A stretch of DNA of 64,000 nucleotides from Akkermansiaceae bacterium (GCA_015062005.1 SUVL01000010.1:18386-82385); one strand, 5' to 3'. Counted from the stretch's first letter, positions 33,847 to 43,439 are shown. Numbers and translations are program-made. The notes: a model not told the origin generated them from the sequence alone.

Positions 33847-34018
33847 ATATGTGATGTATGGGAGTGAAAAAAATCACGGGGAAGGAGGTGGTGTCCATCG
33901 TGCCTGGTGTCGGAGCAGGGTGTGCTGTATTCCAACCTCCCATTGCGCCATGGCGGAGACCAATCTCCGCTGCGCTGCCGCTGCCTGAGCGGCGCCGGCA
34001 TGTGCCGGAAAAGAAAAA

Positions 34019-34092
<74 letters not shown>

Positions 34093-34110
34093 CTGCTTAA
34101 AGCCGGGGCA

Positions 34111-34138
34111 ATTATACATGGAAAATCGCCTTTGGCAA
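34111..34138 (-). promoter_or_regulatory. promoter of tRNA-Pro
   Basis: On the minus strand, TTGCCA (34138-34133), 16-nt spacer and a perfect TATAAT (34116-34111) lie 18 nt before the tRNA. Confidence 0.75.
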
Positions 34139-34170
34139 GTACAAAATCACATTATGAGCTAAAATAGTGC

Positions 34171-34204
34171 AAAAAAGCACCGCATGGGGTTGCCATGCGG
34201 TGCT
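34171..34204 (-). terminator. intrinsic terminator of the 658-aa protein gene
   Basis: A perfect 12-bp stem (AGCACCGCATGG/CCATGCGGTGCT) is followed on the minus strand by a run of six U residues. Confidence 0.9.
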
Positions 34205-34253
34205 CGGTAATAAGTTACAGGAGAGAGATAAAGTCCTGCGAGTGAGGAGAGGG

Positions 34254-36230
34254 TCAGTCCTTCTTGCGCTTCTTGTAGGCTTCGCGCTGCTGTGCTTCGT
34301 TCACAGCGTTGGCGTGCGCCTTCTCAATGGCGCGTTCTGCTTCGTAGGCGACTTCTTCATCCGGGTCGGCCGTGTATTTTTTGAGGGTGTTTATCACCCA
34401 GTCATGGTCGCTCATATTGGCGAGTACCTTGATGAGGATGGTCTTCTGCTTGCGGAGGTCTTCCAGTTCCTTCAGCTTTTCCTTGAGTGCGGGAAGTTCA
34501 GGGCTGTCGTCGCCCACATACTCGATGGAAGCGGGGTCGGTCTTGAAGACGATGGCCTTGATTCCGGAGGTATCGGCGAAAGCATCCTTGAAGCTCATTT
34601 CGATGAGTTTGTCGGCCTGCTCCTGGGTGCGGGGCCGGTCCTGCTTCATGATAGTGCCGATGATATTGTTGATGCAGACCTGAATCTGTTTGTCATCGCT
34701 GTAGGTTTCCTTCAGTTCAAGGACGTAGTCAAGAATGTCGTCATTGCCCCAGGCCCCGAGGAAGTTGGGCCCCTGTTTGGTCCATCCTTCGGCGGTGGAG
34801 AGTTCCTGCTTGTAGTATTCCAGCGCCTTGGGCGAGCATGCGGAAGCCAGAATGCCTGCCATGTTGGTGTTCTTGCGCAGTTTTTCCGGCATGGTGGTGA
34901 AGATTTCATCACCCAGTTGTGCCTTGGCATCGGCATCATCCATCATTTTGATGACGTTACCCAGGCAGATGCAGAGATTCGTGGCCAGCGGTCCATCTGC
35001 CATATCGGTCTTAAGCAGACCAATGATTTCCTTCACATCCGCTTCCGTGACACGCAGACCGATGCATTCCCAGATGTGGGAAAGAATCTTGCCCTGGTCT
35101 TTCCAGGGCTTGGCCGTCTTCTTATCGGCTACTACCTTGGAGAGCTTCTTGAGGCTGGTGTTTACACCTTCGGCATCGGAAATGGCGATGCGCTGGAGCA
35201 GCCAGTTGAAGAGCACGGGCTTGATTTTGGTGCATTCCTTGCCCATGGTGTCGAAAATCATATCGCGGATGGCGGCATCCTTCTCAGCGGCCAGACCCAG
35301 CAACAGGCAGGCATTCATGGCCACACCCTCAGCGCGGGCGCCATAGCGGGGTTTGCCGTTTTCGCCCTTTACGTAGGGATCTACCACCACTTCCATCAGG
35401 GCTTTGGCGTCTTCCATGGAGCAGGTGACGTTTACACCCTTCTTGGCGGCATCTGCCATGTTTTCCACACCCTTCATATTGATGTCCTGGGCGCGGCGGA
35501 GCAGGGTGTTCGTGTATTCACGGTGGGCTTCGATGCGGGCGTCTTCTGCCTGTTTCTGCACCACCAGAACGGTGCAGATACCAATGGTGACCACCAGTAG
35601 ACCGGCGCCGACCATGAACGGCACAGTCTTCCAGACCGGAGCCTTCTGCTCAGCTTCCAGAGCGGCCTGCACCTGGGCCATTTCCTCTTCGGTCAGCGTG
35701 GGGCGGGGAGCCTTCTTCTTCTTCTTTTTCTTCGGAGCTTCCTCGGCGGGTGCTTCTTCAGCCGGTGCATCCTCGGCAGCTGTTTCTTCAGCGGGGGATT
35801 CCTCTGCCGGAGCCGCTTCGCCTTCAGCTGCCTGGAGAGCGGCCATCTGGCGGTTGTACTCTTCCATCTGGCGGTTATATTCCTCCATCTGGCGTTCGTA
35901 TTCCTCCTGGGCCAGGCGGGCGGCTTCTTCCTCCTCGGGGGTGAGGGTGGGCTCAGCCGGAGTCTCTTCGATGGGTGCTGCGATTTCCTCAATGGGGGTA
36001 GCTTCCGGAGCGGGGGTGGGCATTACTTCCTCAACCTCGGGAGCCGGGGTGGCTGGTTTTGCGGCTTTCGGGGCGGGTGCCTTGGCCGGAGCCGGTGCTT
36101 TCTTGGGGGTGATGGTCTTGCCGGTGGCGCTCTTCAGCTTGGGGGCTGCAGCAGGTGCGGCGCCGGAGGGACGCAGCAGGCGCGGAGAGGCGGCCGGTGC
36201 GCTGGCGGGTTTCAATTTAGGAGTGGCCAT
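34254..36230 (-). CDS. large membrane protein with disordered Ala/Pro/Glu N-terminus and helical repeat domain
   Basis: The 658-aa protein starts with about 110 residues rich in Ala, Pro, Lys and Thr. A Glu-rich coiled coil with tandem EEYNRQM units (about 105-125), an acidic AEEAP repeat and a KKKKKKK block come next. Residues of about 202-222 form one transmembrane helix (VPFMVGAGLLVVTIGICTVLV). The remaining 430 residues are predicted as alpha-helical pairs resembling HEAT/ARM-type repeats, probably in the periplasm. It has a private terminator. No enzyme motif is seen. A scaffold spanning the inner membrane is a reasonable guess but no more. Confidence 0.75.
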   Translation of the reverse strand: MATPKLKPASAPAASPRLLRPSGAAPAAAPKLKSATGKTITPKKAPAPAKAPAPKAAKPATPAPEVEEVMPTPAPEATPIEEIAAPIEETPAEPTLTPEEEEAARLAQEEYERQMEEYNRQMEEYNRQMAALQAAEGEAAPAEESPAEETAAEDAPAEEAPAEEAPKKKKKKKAPRPTLTEEEMAQVQAALEAEQKAPVWKTVPFMVGAGLLVVTIGICTVLVVQKQAEDARIEAHREYTNTLLRRAQDINMKGVENMADAAKKGVNVTCSMEDAKALMEVVVDPYVKGENGKPRYGARAEGVAMNACLLLGLAAEKDAAIRDMIFDTMGKECTKIKPVLFNWLLQRIAISDAEGVNTSLKKLSKVVADKKTAKPWKDQGKILSHIWECIGLRVTEADVKEIIGLLKTDMADGPLATNLCICLGNVIKMMDDADAKAQLGDEIFTTMPEKLRKNTNMAGILASACSPKALEYYKQELSTAEGWTKQGPNFLGAWGNDDILDYVLELKETYSDDKQIQVCINNIIGTIMKQDRPRTQEQADKLIEMSFKDAFADTSGIKAIVFKTDPASIEYVGDDSPELPALKEKLKELEDLRKQKTILIKVLANMSDHDWVINTLKKYTADPDEEVAYEAERAIEKAHANAVNEAQQREAYKKRKKD

Positions 36231-36329
36231 AGTATGCAGAGTTTGTGAGAAAATGAACTACGTACCCTATACACTTAACATATTCCACGGCGGAATGCAA
36301 TCATTCATTCCGTCTGAAATCTGCTTTTT

Positions 36330-37124
36330 TCAGTGCTGGCGCAGCAGAGAGGTGACTTTGAGGCATAAAGCCGGTGCCAGAAACAGGAGAGTGCAGGTAT
36401 AGGTTATCCATACGGCTGTATCCAGCGCTATGGGAGATACAGGCGGTGACTGGTAGTCTCCGAATATGGTAAAAATGAATCCATTTGTAATGACGGCAGC
36501 GAGCAGGGGAATGAACGATAATTTGCGCCACTGTATCAGCATCACTCCGCCGGCTGCCCCCAGAATGCCGACGGGAAGCAGAATCATGGCTGCGTTAAAC
36601 CACATCAGCCCGCATGCCAGCAAGCACAGCAGGGTGAGCGGCAGGGTAATGTATGCGCTGCTCTGTTTCTGGCAAGTGCTCAGTATATGGCAGAAAATCA
36701 GGGTGATGAAGCTGCCATGCAGCACCCAGTCGAGATATTGGGCTGTTTGCCAGGGGGCTGTTTCGTAATGCCCGGACAGCCAGGCAAAGATATGGGGCAG
36801 CGCATTGTAGCAACTGGCCATGCAGGGAGCTCCGCACCACAAGCCAGCGGAGGAAATACTGCCGAGTATGCTGCAGAGCCGGGCGTGCCTCTTGCCCGTG
36901 AGTTGCAGGGCTGCCAGGGCACATTGGGCTGTGGCGGCAGAAATCATCAGCAGAGAGCCTGCGATAAATACCCCCAGGGGGAGAACGCCGCGTAAGTCCC
37001 AGAAGGTGTAGCTGCCCCAGAGGGTGGCGCTGCTGAAGGGAGTGGCCATGGCTGCAGTGCGCAGCACTGCCTGCACCAGCAGCATTACGGCCACCAGAAC
37101 CAGCAGGAAGAGACGGTTCCGCAT
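36330..37124 (-). CDS. polytopic membrane protein of unknown function
   Basis: The 264-aa protein has about seven hydrophobic helices joined by short loops. It has several cysteines in helix-rich segments (GLWCGAPCMASCYNALPH) and a basic C-terminus. No transporter or enzyme motif is recognised. It lies 18 nt upstream of map on the same strand, so it is probably co-transcribed with it unless map uses only its own promoter. Confidence 0.65.
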   Translation of the reverse strand: MRNRLFLLVLVAVMLLVQAVLRTAAMATPFSSATLWGSYTFWDLRGVLPLGVFIAGSLLMISAATAQCALAALQLTGKRHARLCSILGSISSAGLWCGAPCMASCYNALPHIFAWLSGHYETAPWQTAQYLDWVLHGSFITLIFCHILSTCQKQSSAYITLPLTLLCLLACGLMWFNAAMILLPVGILGAAGGVMLIQWRKLSFIPLLAAVITNGFIFTIFGDYQSPPVSPIALDTAVWITYTCTLLFLAPALCLKVTSLLRQH

Positions 37125-37142
37125 AGGCAGAGGTGATGTGGT

Positions 37143-37940
37143 TTACATGGTAATGCCGAGTTGCTCGGGCAGGGCGATGCGCGGGCGCTCGGTCAGAATT
37201 TCGCCGCCGCGGGAGCCCACGGCCACGGTGTGCTCGAAGTGGGCAGACCAGGAGCCATCAGCCGTGATGGTGGTCCAGTCGTCCTCCAGCACGCGCACGC
37301 GGTAGGAACCCAGAGTAATCATGGGCTCAATGGCCAGAATCATGCCGCGCTTCAGTCGGGGCAGGGGGTAATTCGGGCGGTAGTTCGGAATCTGCGGTTC
37401 CTCGTGCAGGTGGCGCCCCACGCCGTGCCCCACAAAGTCCCGTACAATGCCGAAGCCGAAGGGACGCACATAGTCCTCGATAGCGCCGCATACGTCCATG
37501 AGGGAGTTGCCTTGTTTTGCCTGCTCGATGCCGCGGAAAAGAGCCTCCTCGGTCACGGCCATCAGTCGGCGGGCTTCCACGCTCACATGTTCGCCTACTC
37601 CCACGGTCAGGGCGTTGTCGCCATACCAGCCGTCCACAATGGCGCCGGCATCCAGGCTCACGATGTCGCCGTCGCGCAGTACGCGGGGGCCGCCTATGCC
37701 ATGCACCACTTCCTCATTCACCGAGATGCAGAGCTGGCCGGGGTATCCGGCGTAGCCGAAGAAGGCATTACCGCATTTTTCGCGGCGGAAGAGCTCGGCG
37801 GCGTAGTCATCAATCTCCTTGGTGGTGATACCGGGGCGGATGATGGACTGCAGCTCCATGAGGATGCGGGCGGATACCTCGCCGGCCTTGCGGAGCTTGC
37901 TGATTTCGTTCGGATTGCGTACGGGGATGCGGTCTGCCAT
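37143..37940 (-). CDS. map: methionine aminopeptidase (type I)
   Basis: The 265-aa enzyme removes N-terminal Met from new proteins. The two-metal site is visible: the Asp residues in SLDAGAIVDGWYGDNALTVG, the His in VGHGVGRHLHEEP, the Glu in AIEPMI, and the Glu in the ARFEHT-like SAHFEHTVAV. The promoter's -10 box overlaps an earlier in-frame ATG at 37958, so 37940 is the start. The frame continues far upstream antisense to lpxA, which is artefactual. Confidence 0.95.
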   Translation of the reverse strand: MADRIPVRNPNEISKLRKAGEVSARILMELQSIIRPGITTKEIDDYAAELFRREKCGNAFFGYAGYPGQLCISVNEEVVHGIGGPRVLRDGDIVSLDAGAIVDGWYGDNALTVGVGEHVSVEARRLMAVTEEALFRGIEQAKQGNSLMDVCGAIEDYVRPFGFGIVRDFVGHGVGRHLHEEPQIPNYRPNYPLPRLKRGMILAIEPMITLGSYRVRVLEDDWTTITADGSWSAHFEHTVAVGSRGGEILTERPRIALPEQLGITM

Positions 37941-37956
37941 GGTCTTGTCTGCGGGC

Positions 37957-37985
37957 ATTGTAGCACAGGCGCCCCGCCGGGGCAA
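37957..37985 (-). promoter_or_regulatory. promoter of map
   Basis: On the minus strand, TTGCCC (37985-37980), 17-nt spacer, TACAAT (37962-37957). The leader to the ATG at 37940 is about 10 nt. Confidence 0.65.
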
Positions 37986-38039
37986 GCGCGGAACCGTATC
38001 TTTTTTACCGGTTTTCCGCAGAAATAACGGATTTTGTGC

Positions 38040-38068
38040 TTGAAGCGGCGCGGGGGCGGGTGTAATAT
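38040..38068 (+). promoter_or_regulatory. promoter of lpxA (leaderless type)
   Basis: TTGAAG (38040-38045), 17-nt spacer, TAATAT (38063-38068). Seven nt separate it from the ATG at 38076. Confidence 0.6.
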
Positions 38069-38075
38069 GCAGGTT

Positions 38076-38867
38076 ATGGCAGAGATTCATCCTACAGCTA
38101 TTGTTGACCCGACTTGCGAGATTGCAGACGATGTGAAAATCGGGCCGTATTGTGTGGTGGGGCCGCATGTGCAGCTGGGCGCTGGCTGCGTGCTGCATAG
38201 TCATGTGGTGATTGGCGGACCCTCGAAGTTCGGTAAGGGGAATGAGTTCTTTCCCTTCTGCACCATCGGTACCAAGACTCAGGATTTGAAGTATGCCGGT
38301 GAGCCGACCACGCTGGAGGTGGGTGATTACAACGTGTTCCGCGAATACTGCAACATCAACCGCTCCACGGCGCCTGACCTGCGCACGGTTATCGGTTCCT
38401 ACAATAACTTCCTGATTCACTCCCACTGCGGTCATGAATGCCATGTGGGTGACCACAACATTTTCTCCGGCTATGCGGCTGCTGCCGGTCACTGCGAAAT
38501 CGGCAACTGGGTGATAGTCTCCGGCTGTGCGGCTCTGCACCAGTTCGTGCGCATCGGCGACCACGCCATGGTGGGCGGCATGGCCAAGGTGGTGCAGGAT
38601 ATTGCCCCCTACATGATTGCTGAGGGCTCCCCGGCCAACCTCCGTGCCATCAATCAGGTGGGCCTTTCCCGCCGCGGCTTCTCGGATGAGGATATCCGCG
38701 CGTTGCGCTTTGCCTACCGCAAGCTCTTCCTCTACAAGGATAACAAGGGCGACAAGATGGAGGATAAGTATGCTGAGGTGCTCGGCGACGAGAAGTACGG
38801 CAGCAATCCCCACATCAAGTACATGGTGGATTTCCTGCGCGCTTCCCAGCGCGGCTTTGCCCGTTAA
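38076..38867 (+). CDS. lpxA: UDP-N-acetylglucosamine acyltransferase
   Basis: The 263-aa left-handed beta-helix enzyme transfers a hydroxyacyl chain from ACP to UDP-GlcNAc, the first step of lipid A synthesis. Family marks are IHPTAIVDPTCEIADDVKIGPYCVVG, the catalytic His in LIHSHCGHECHVG, and the C-terminal helical domain with NQVGLSRRGFS. The ATG at 38076 is set by the promoter and by the MAEIHPTA start typical of LpxA. It is followed without any gap by gph. Confidence 0.95.
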   Translation: MAEIHPTAIVDPTCEIADDVKIGPYCVVGPHVQLGAGCVLHSHVVIGGPSKFGKGNEFFPFCTIGTKTQDLKYAGEPTTLEVGDYNVFREYCNINRSTAPDLRTVIGSYNNFLIHSHCGHECHVGDHNIFSGYAAAAGHCEIGNWVIVSGCAALHQFVRIGDHAMVGGMAKVVQDIAPYMIAEGSPANLRAINQVGLSRRGFSDEDIRALRFAYRKLFLYKDNKGDKMEDKYAEVLGDEKYGSNPHIKYMVDFLRASQRGFAR

Positions 38868-39539
38868 ATGGAAAAGTACCTGGTATTTGACCTGGACGGC
38901 ACACTGGTTGATTCCCTGCCCGGCATTGCGGAGGGAATCAACCGTGCTTTATCCGCCTGCGGCCTGCCGACCCATGCGCCGGAAAAGGTGCGCAGCATGA
39001 TTGGCCGCGGGGCGGCGAATCTCTGTGCCGCCGCCATCGGCTATGCGGATGCCGCGGATGCCCCGCCCGAGGAGCTGGAGCGCGTGCATGCTGCCTTCCG
39101 CCGCGAGTATCCCACCTGCTGGTGTGGGGATGAGTATACACGAGCTTATGAAGGGATAACCCCGCTTCTGGAGAAACTGGCGGCTGCCGGGGTGAAGCTG
39201 GCTGTGCTTTCCAACAAACCGCATGAGGTCACGGAGCCCATGGTGCGGCATATCTTCCCCACGGTGCCCTTTGATGTGGTGCTGGGCTATACCCCGGCTT
39301 TCCCGCGCAAGCCGAATCCGGCTTCCATGCACCATATTGCGGAGAAGTGGGGCGTTGCCCCGGCTGAGATAACGCTGGTGGGAGATTCGCTTTTTGATGC
39401 CCGCTGCGCGGAGAATGCCGGCACCTCCCTGGTGCTGGTGGGCTGGGGTTATGCGGCGGATCCTGCTGCCCTGCGCGCCTGGCCGGCCCCGGTGTGCGAA
39501 ACCGTGGCGGAACTGGAGTTGAACCTGCTGGGTATATGA
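38868..39539 (+). CDS. gph: HAD hydrolase, phosphoglycolate-phosphatase-like
   Basis: The 223-aa protein begins immediately after the lpxA stop. HAD motifs are complete: FDLDGTLVDSLPG (motif I), AVLSNKPHEV (motif II), the Lys in FPRKPNPASM (motif III) and LVGDSLFDARCAENAG (motif IV). The cap is of the Gph type. Removal of 2-phosphoglycolate is the usual role, but other small phosphoesters are possible. The ATGA overlap links it to the next gene. Confidence 0.85.
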   Translation: MEKYLVFDLDGTLVDSLPGIAEGINRALSACGLPTHAPEKVRSMIGRGAANLCAAAIGYADAADAPPEELERVHAAFRREYPTCWCGDEYTRAYEGITPLLEKLAAAGVKLAVLSNKPHEVTEPMVRHIFPTVPFDVVLGYTPAFPRKPNPASMHHIAEKWGVAPAEITLVGDSLFDARCAENAGTSLVLVGWGYAADPAALRAWPAPVCETVAELELNLLGI

Positions 39540-40486
39540 GGTATGAGCAGATGTTTCTCCGGTGTGTGCTGGCGGCGTTTCTGCTGCTGCCGGTTCTGGG
39601 CTTGTCGTACTGCTGCGGATATCAGTATACCAGGCTGCTGGAGGTGATTTACCAGGAACCGTACCTGTGCATCAGCCCGGATGCTGTGGACCCGGCCAAT
39701 GAAGGACGCAAGGTTCAGCTGGCAGCACCCGCTTATACGGATGAATGGCTGGAGCTGCCCGATATCGGCGTGCGCTGCCAGGCCCTGTGTTTGACGCTGG
39801 AGGCCGGCCGCGGTCGCTGGGTGGATGGACGCTATGTCGAAAAGCAGTATCGCGGGCGGCCTCTGCGGAGCAGGGACCAGCAGGCCCGCTGCATCCGCAT
39901 GGGGGCATTTTCGTTGAAACTGCCTGAGCATGTTACCATGGGAAATCAGGAAATTCCCATGGAGCTGGTGCACTTGCCGGAAGAGTGGAAACCCTATTGC
40001 CGGGTAGTGCAGAGCGAGTTGAACAAATCGCCGTATTACCTGAATCTGGAATTGGAGGACGAGCCGCCCCGCAAGTTGTGCTGCAGCATGGTGGCCAATG
40101 GCACCCCGGCGGTGGTGCGCGGTATTCAGCGCGGGGGTGAAATCTCGCCCGTGCATTGGTTGGTTGACGATGAGCAACTCTTCAAGTCGCATGACCGCAG
40201 GGAGTTGGAACGCGCTCATTTGGATGCCTGGGTGGCGCAGGGTGCTATCCTGATGGTGCCGGCACTGTTGCTAGGCGTGTTTCGACTGCTGGGGTGCAGG
40301 AAGGCAGGGCAGAGTGCGCCGCTGGCTATTTGCCTCATGCTGGTGCTGGAGGCTGTGGCTTTCGTCTGCTGCGGTGGGTGGCGCTACGCAGCCTGGGCGG
40401 GTTTTGCAGCAGTTGTGGCGGCGCTGTGCCTGTGGCAGGTTGTGCGGATAATTCGCGGTTTTCGCGTTGACTCAGTGGCGGAATAA
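39536..40486 (+). CDS. membrane protein of unknown function
   Basis: The 316-aa protein has one N-terminal helix (about residues 6-27), an external domain of about 200 residues rich in charged and aromatic positions with paired cysteines, and two C-terminal helices (about 240-300). The topology recalls DUF3592-type proteins, though no sequence signature is convincing. Its ATG overlaps the gph stop. The final codons contain the promoter of the AI-2E family gene. Function unknown. Confidence 0.65.
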   Translation: MRYEQMFLRCVLAAFLLLPVLGLSYCCGYQYTRLLEVIYQEPYLCISPDAVDPANEGRKVQLAAPAYTDEWLELPDIGVRCQALCLTLEAGRGRWVDGRYVEKQYRGRPLRSRDQQARCIRMGAFSLKLPEHVTMGNQEIPMELVHLPEEWKPYCRVVQSELNKSPYYLNLELEDEPPRKLCCSMVANGTPAVVRGIQRGGEISPVHWLVDDEQLFKSHDRRELERAHLDAWVAQGAILMVPALLLGVFRLLGCRKAGQSAPLAICLMLVLEAVAFVCCGGWRYAAWAGFAAVVAALCLWQVVRIIRGFRVDSVAE

Positions 40487-40495
40487 GCGTATGAT
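40467..40495 (+). promoter_or_regulatory. promoter of the AI-2E family transporter gene (leaderless type)
   Basis: TTGACT (40467-40472), 17-nt spacer, TATGAT (40490-40495). Six nt separate it from the ATG at 40502, so the ATG is at about +1. The -35 box lies inside the preceding coding sequence. Confidence 0.65.
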
Positions 40496-40501
40496 GCCTG
40501 C

Positions 40502-41722
40502 ATGAAGATTCAGGATAAGGAAGTTCCTACTCTCTTCCAGCGCAAGATTTGTTGGGCGGCACTCACCGGGGTGGCGCTGGTGGTGGTGGTTTCGTTGGTG
40601 TTCGGTTTATTATTCGGTCTGGGCAGTCTGTTTGTGGCCTTGGAGCCTGTGCTGCTGCCGGTGGTGATTGCCGGGTTCCTGGCGTATCTTCTTTCACCCT
40701 GTGTGGCGCTGGTGCAGAAGCGCATCACCCGCCGCATCTGGGCGGTGGTGTCGGTGATGTCGATTGCCTGTGTCCTGCTGGTGGGCCTGGGGCTCACGAT
40801 AGTGCCGCCGCTGGTGCAGCAGACGGGCGATTTGATTTCCAAGCGCGAACAGATCCTGGAGAGCGTGGTGGAGGGGGGCAAGGCCCAGCTGGCAGAGAAC
40901 CGGCTGCTGCAGAAGGGGGTGGATATGCTTTACAGCAAGATGCTGAAGGATGCCCGCGCATCGGAACTGCCTCTGGAGGATTACGAAGACCTTTCCCAGG
41001 AAACGACTTATGAAGGTAAGCTGACGGCTATTCTCAGCTTTAATTCATCCTATCTGACGGAGAAGGTCCTGGGCTGGCTCACCGCCGGCACCCGGGCGCT
41101 TTCCGGTGTGTCCATGGCCTTTATCGGCACGATTATGGTGCCGGTGTTCCTCTTCTATTTCCTGCTGGAAAGTGCCAGCATTGCCAGGAACTGGCACACC
41201 GTGCTGCCCATCCGCCGCTCAGCCTTCCGCGAGGAAGTGGTGGAAACCCTGCAGGAAATCAATAACTACATCATCTCCTTTGTGCGCGGGCAGATGCTCG
41301 TGAGCGTGATTGACGGCATCATCCTGGCGGTTGCGCTGAAAATCATGGGCCTTCCTTATGCCGTGACGATTGCCGCCGCTGCCGCCCTGCTGGGCATCAT
41401 CCCCTACCTGGGCATGATTTCCACCTGGATTCCCGCCGTGCTCATAGCCTGGTTCACCTGGCACGATGTGAGCCACGTGCTTATCGTGACCGCCATTTTC
41501 GGCTGTGTGAGCCAGTTCGACGGCTGGGTGCTTCAGCCGCGCATCGTGGGCAGCCGCGTGAAGATGCACGACCTCACTGTCATGTTCTCCGTGCTCTTCT
41601 GGAGCTATGTCATCGGCGGTGTGGTGGGTGCCCTGCTGGCGGTGCCCCTCACGGCGTCCATCAAGGTTATCTTTACGCGATACATATGGTCCTCCTACCG
41701 TTCTGCCGGTGAACAAAAGTAA
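40502..41722 (+). CDS. AI-2E family transporter (PerM/TqsA type)
   Basis: The 406-aa membrane protein has the AI-2E/UPF0118 arrangement: N-terminal helix pair, a soluble helical segment (about residues 115-190), and five or six C-terminal helices. The family segments VRGQMLVSVIDGIILAVAL and LGIIPYLGMISTWIPA are present. Members export autoinducer-2 or act as sodium/proton antiporters or undefined exporters, so the substrate is open. Confidence 0.85.
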   Translation: MKIQDKEVPTLFQRKICWAALTGVALVVVVSLVFGLLFGLGSLFVALEPVLLPVVIAGFLAYLLSPCVALVQKRITRRIWAVVSVMSIACVLLVGLGLTIVPPLVQQTGDLISKREQILESVVEGGKAQLAENRLLQKGVDMLYSKMLKDARASELPLEDYEDLSQETTYEGKLTAILSFNSSYLTEKVLGWLTAGTRALSGVSMAFIGTIMVPVFLFYFLLESASIARNWHTVLPIRRSAFREEVVETLQEINNYIISFVRGQMLVSVIDGIILAVALKIMGLPYAVTIAAAAALLGIIPYLGMISTWIPAVLIAWFTWHDVSHVLIVTAIFGCVSQFDGWVLQPRIVGSRVKMHDLTVMFSVLFWSYVIGGVVGALLAVPLTASIKVIFTRYIWSSYRSAGEQK

Positions 41723-41735
41723 CATTGGAATCTGT

Positions 41736-43439
41736 ATGAGTGTTATTAACGAAATGAAACAGTTGCTGGGGAAATTCCGCTTGCTGCGAATATTATTGCA
41801 GATATGCGGAGTATATTTGTTTTGTGTGTTGTTGCATCCGCTGTTTTTTGATGCTGATGGTGTGGCATTGATAGCAATGCAGGTGTACGGGGTGGCATTT
41901 GCTGCTGCTTTTATATACATATGCGTACTCATTCCGTATGCCGGCGTGGGAATATACATGGTGGTTTCCTTTATTGCATGTGTGCTTGCATATGCCTTTC
42001 ATGCTTTCGGCTATCAGTTGTCGGATGAGCTTATTTATGCTGCATTTCAGACGAATGCGGAGGAAACAGGTGCTTTTATTTCATCCTTTTTCCTGTTCTA
42101 TGTAACGGGAAAACTGACTCTGCTTGCTGCCCTCTTTTATTTTATGAGGTATCTGAGTGGCGCTTCTCGAAAGATGGGAGTTATTCGGCGCTTGCTCTGC
42201 TTATCTGTGGCTTCTGTGGCTTTCCTGGCTATTTACCTCCTTCCATCAACGGTGTTTTTCAGGATTAAGTGGGAAGACCCGACAATCAATGAACGGATTG
42301 TGCGAAACTTTTCTCCCAATAATTATCGCTGGCATCCGTTCTTTTCGCTTCCGGAACAGAGACCTCCTTTTGAGCCCTTCATGGAAAATTACCGTTTGCC
42401 GTTTTCGGATTTGAAAAAACTCGTTCAGGGGATACGGGAGTACTACACTGATTTGGAGTTGCATAATGTTGCTGATGATAATTCTGTTGCAACTCTGGAT
42501 GATGAGTTTATCTGCATTCTGGTGATTGGAGAGAGTGTCCGGGCGGATCGTTTCGGCCTGAATGGGTATGCCCGCAACACGACCCCGCGTTTGGCGCAGA
42601 TTCCGGGTCTGTGTAATTTCTCCAATATGTTCTCGTATGGTGGTTCCACGGAGTTCAGCTTCCGGTCTATCTTTACCGGGCTCACCATGGAAGAGGAACG
42701 GGTCAGCAGGACATCCTTTGTATCCATTCTCGCTAAACATGGATTCCGTTGCTGTTATTACGCAGAGAATGCGGATGATATGACCAAAACGCGGCTGGGG
42801 GATGAGACGATAGGTAAGTTTCTGGACGAACGCAGTACGCTGAAGGGGAGTATCAAGGAAGTGGCTGAAACGGTGCTTGAAAGAATATCTGTTTCTCCTG
42901 CGAAACACCAATTCATTATCTTGCAGAATGGGACGGGGCATTATCCCTATTCGCATGATTCGGCTTATACAGTATTCACTCCCAGCCAGCAGGCAGATGG
43001 CGCGGATGATGATGCCCGCACTGGATTACTGAACGACTATGATAACTGTATTGTTGCGGCAGATGCTTTTATGGCGGAGTTGATTGAGGGGGTGAAAGGG
43101 AGAAATGCTGTATTGTTGTACGTTGCTGACCATGGCGAGCTGTTGGGCGAGGATGGTAAGTGGAATCACGGTGATTCCACGAATCCGTACCTGAGACACG
43201 TCCCTGCCTTTGCGTGGTTTTCGGATGAGTATTGCTCCAGGCATGCGGGTGAAGTTGCTGAATTCCAGAGAATTAAAGACAAACCTCTGGTGCATGGCCA
43301 GATTTTCAAGACGGTGTTGAGACTGTGCCGTATCCGGACTGAAGCAGAAACAAATATGGACGATTTTATCAGGGCAGATGTGCGGCAGCACCCCAATAAC
43401 CTGCCTGATTCAATCTTGCGGAAGATAGATGCCCTCTGA
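41736..43439 (+). CDS. phosphoethanolamine transferase (EptA/sulfatase family)
   Basis: The 567-aa protein has five N-terminal membrane helices (about residues 20-190) and a periplasmic alkaline-phosphatase-fold domain. The metal-site motifs are visible as ILVIGESVRADRFGLNGYARNTTP, GTGHYPYS and YVADHGELLGEDGKWNHGD. EptA-type enzymes transfer phosphoethanolamine from phosphatidylethanolamine to lipid A or glycans and use a threonine nucleophile in GET. Here the position is Ser267 (GES). AT content and codon use are less biased than in neighbours such as secA. It starts 13 nt after the transporter gene. Confidence 0.82.
   Translation: MSVINEMKQLLGKFRLLRILLQICGVYLFCVLLHPLFFDADGVALIAMQVYGVAFAAAFIYICVLIPYAGVGIYMVVSFIACVLAYAFHAFGYQLSDELIYAAFQTNAEETGAFISSFFLFYVTGKLTLLAALFYFMRYLSGASRKMGVIRRLLCLSVASVAFLAIYLLPSTVFFRIKWEDPTINERIVRNFSPNNYRWHPFFSLPEQRPPFEPFMENYRLPFSDLKKLVQGIREYYTDLELHNVADDNSVATLDDEFICILVIGESVRADRFGLNGYARNTTPRLAQIPGLCNFSNMFSYGGSTEFSFRSIFTGLTMEEERVSRTSFVSILAKHGFRCCYYAENADDMTKTRLGDETIGKFLDERSTLKGSIKEVAETVLERISVSPAKHQFIILQNGTGHYPYSHDSAYTVFTPSQQADGADDDARTGLLNDYDNCIVAADAFMAELIEGVKGRNAVLLYVADHGELLGEDGKWNHGDSTNPYLRHVPAFAWFSDEYCSRHAGEVAEFQRIKDKPLVHGQIFKTVLRLCRIRTEAETNMDDFIRADVRQHPNNLPDSILRKIDAL

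Noticed and set aside
37143..38813. Extension of map to 556 codons across lpxA
   Set aside because: The promoter at 37957-37985 and the normal map length place the start at 37940; the rest is antisense to lpxA.
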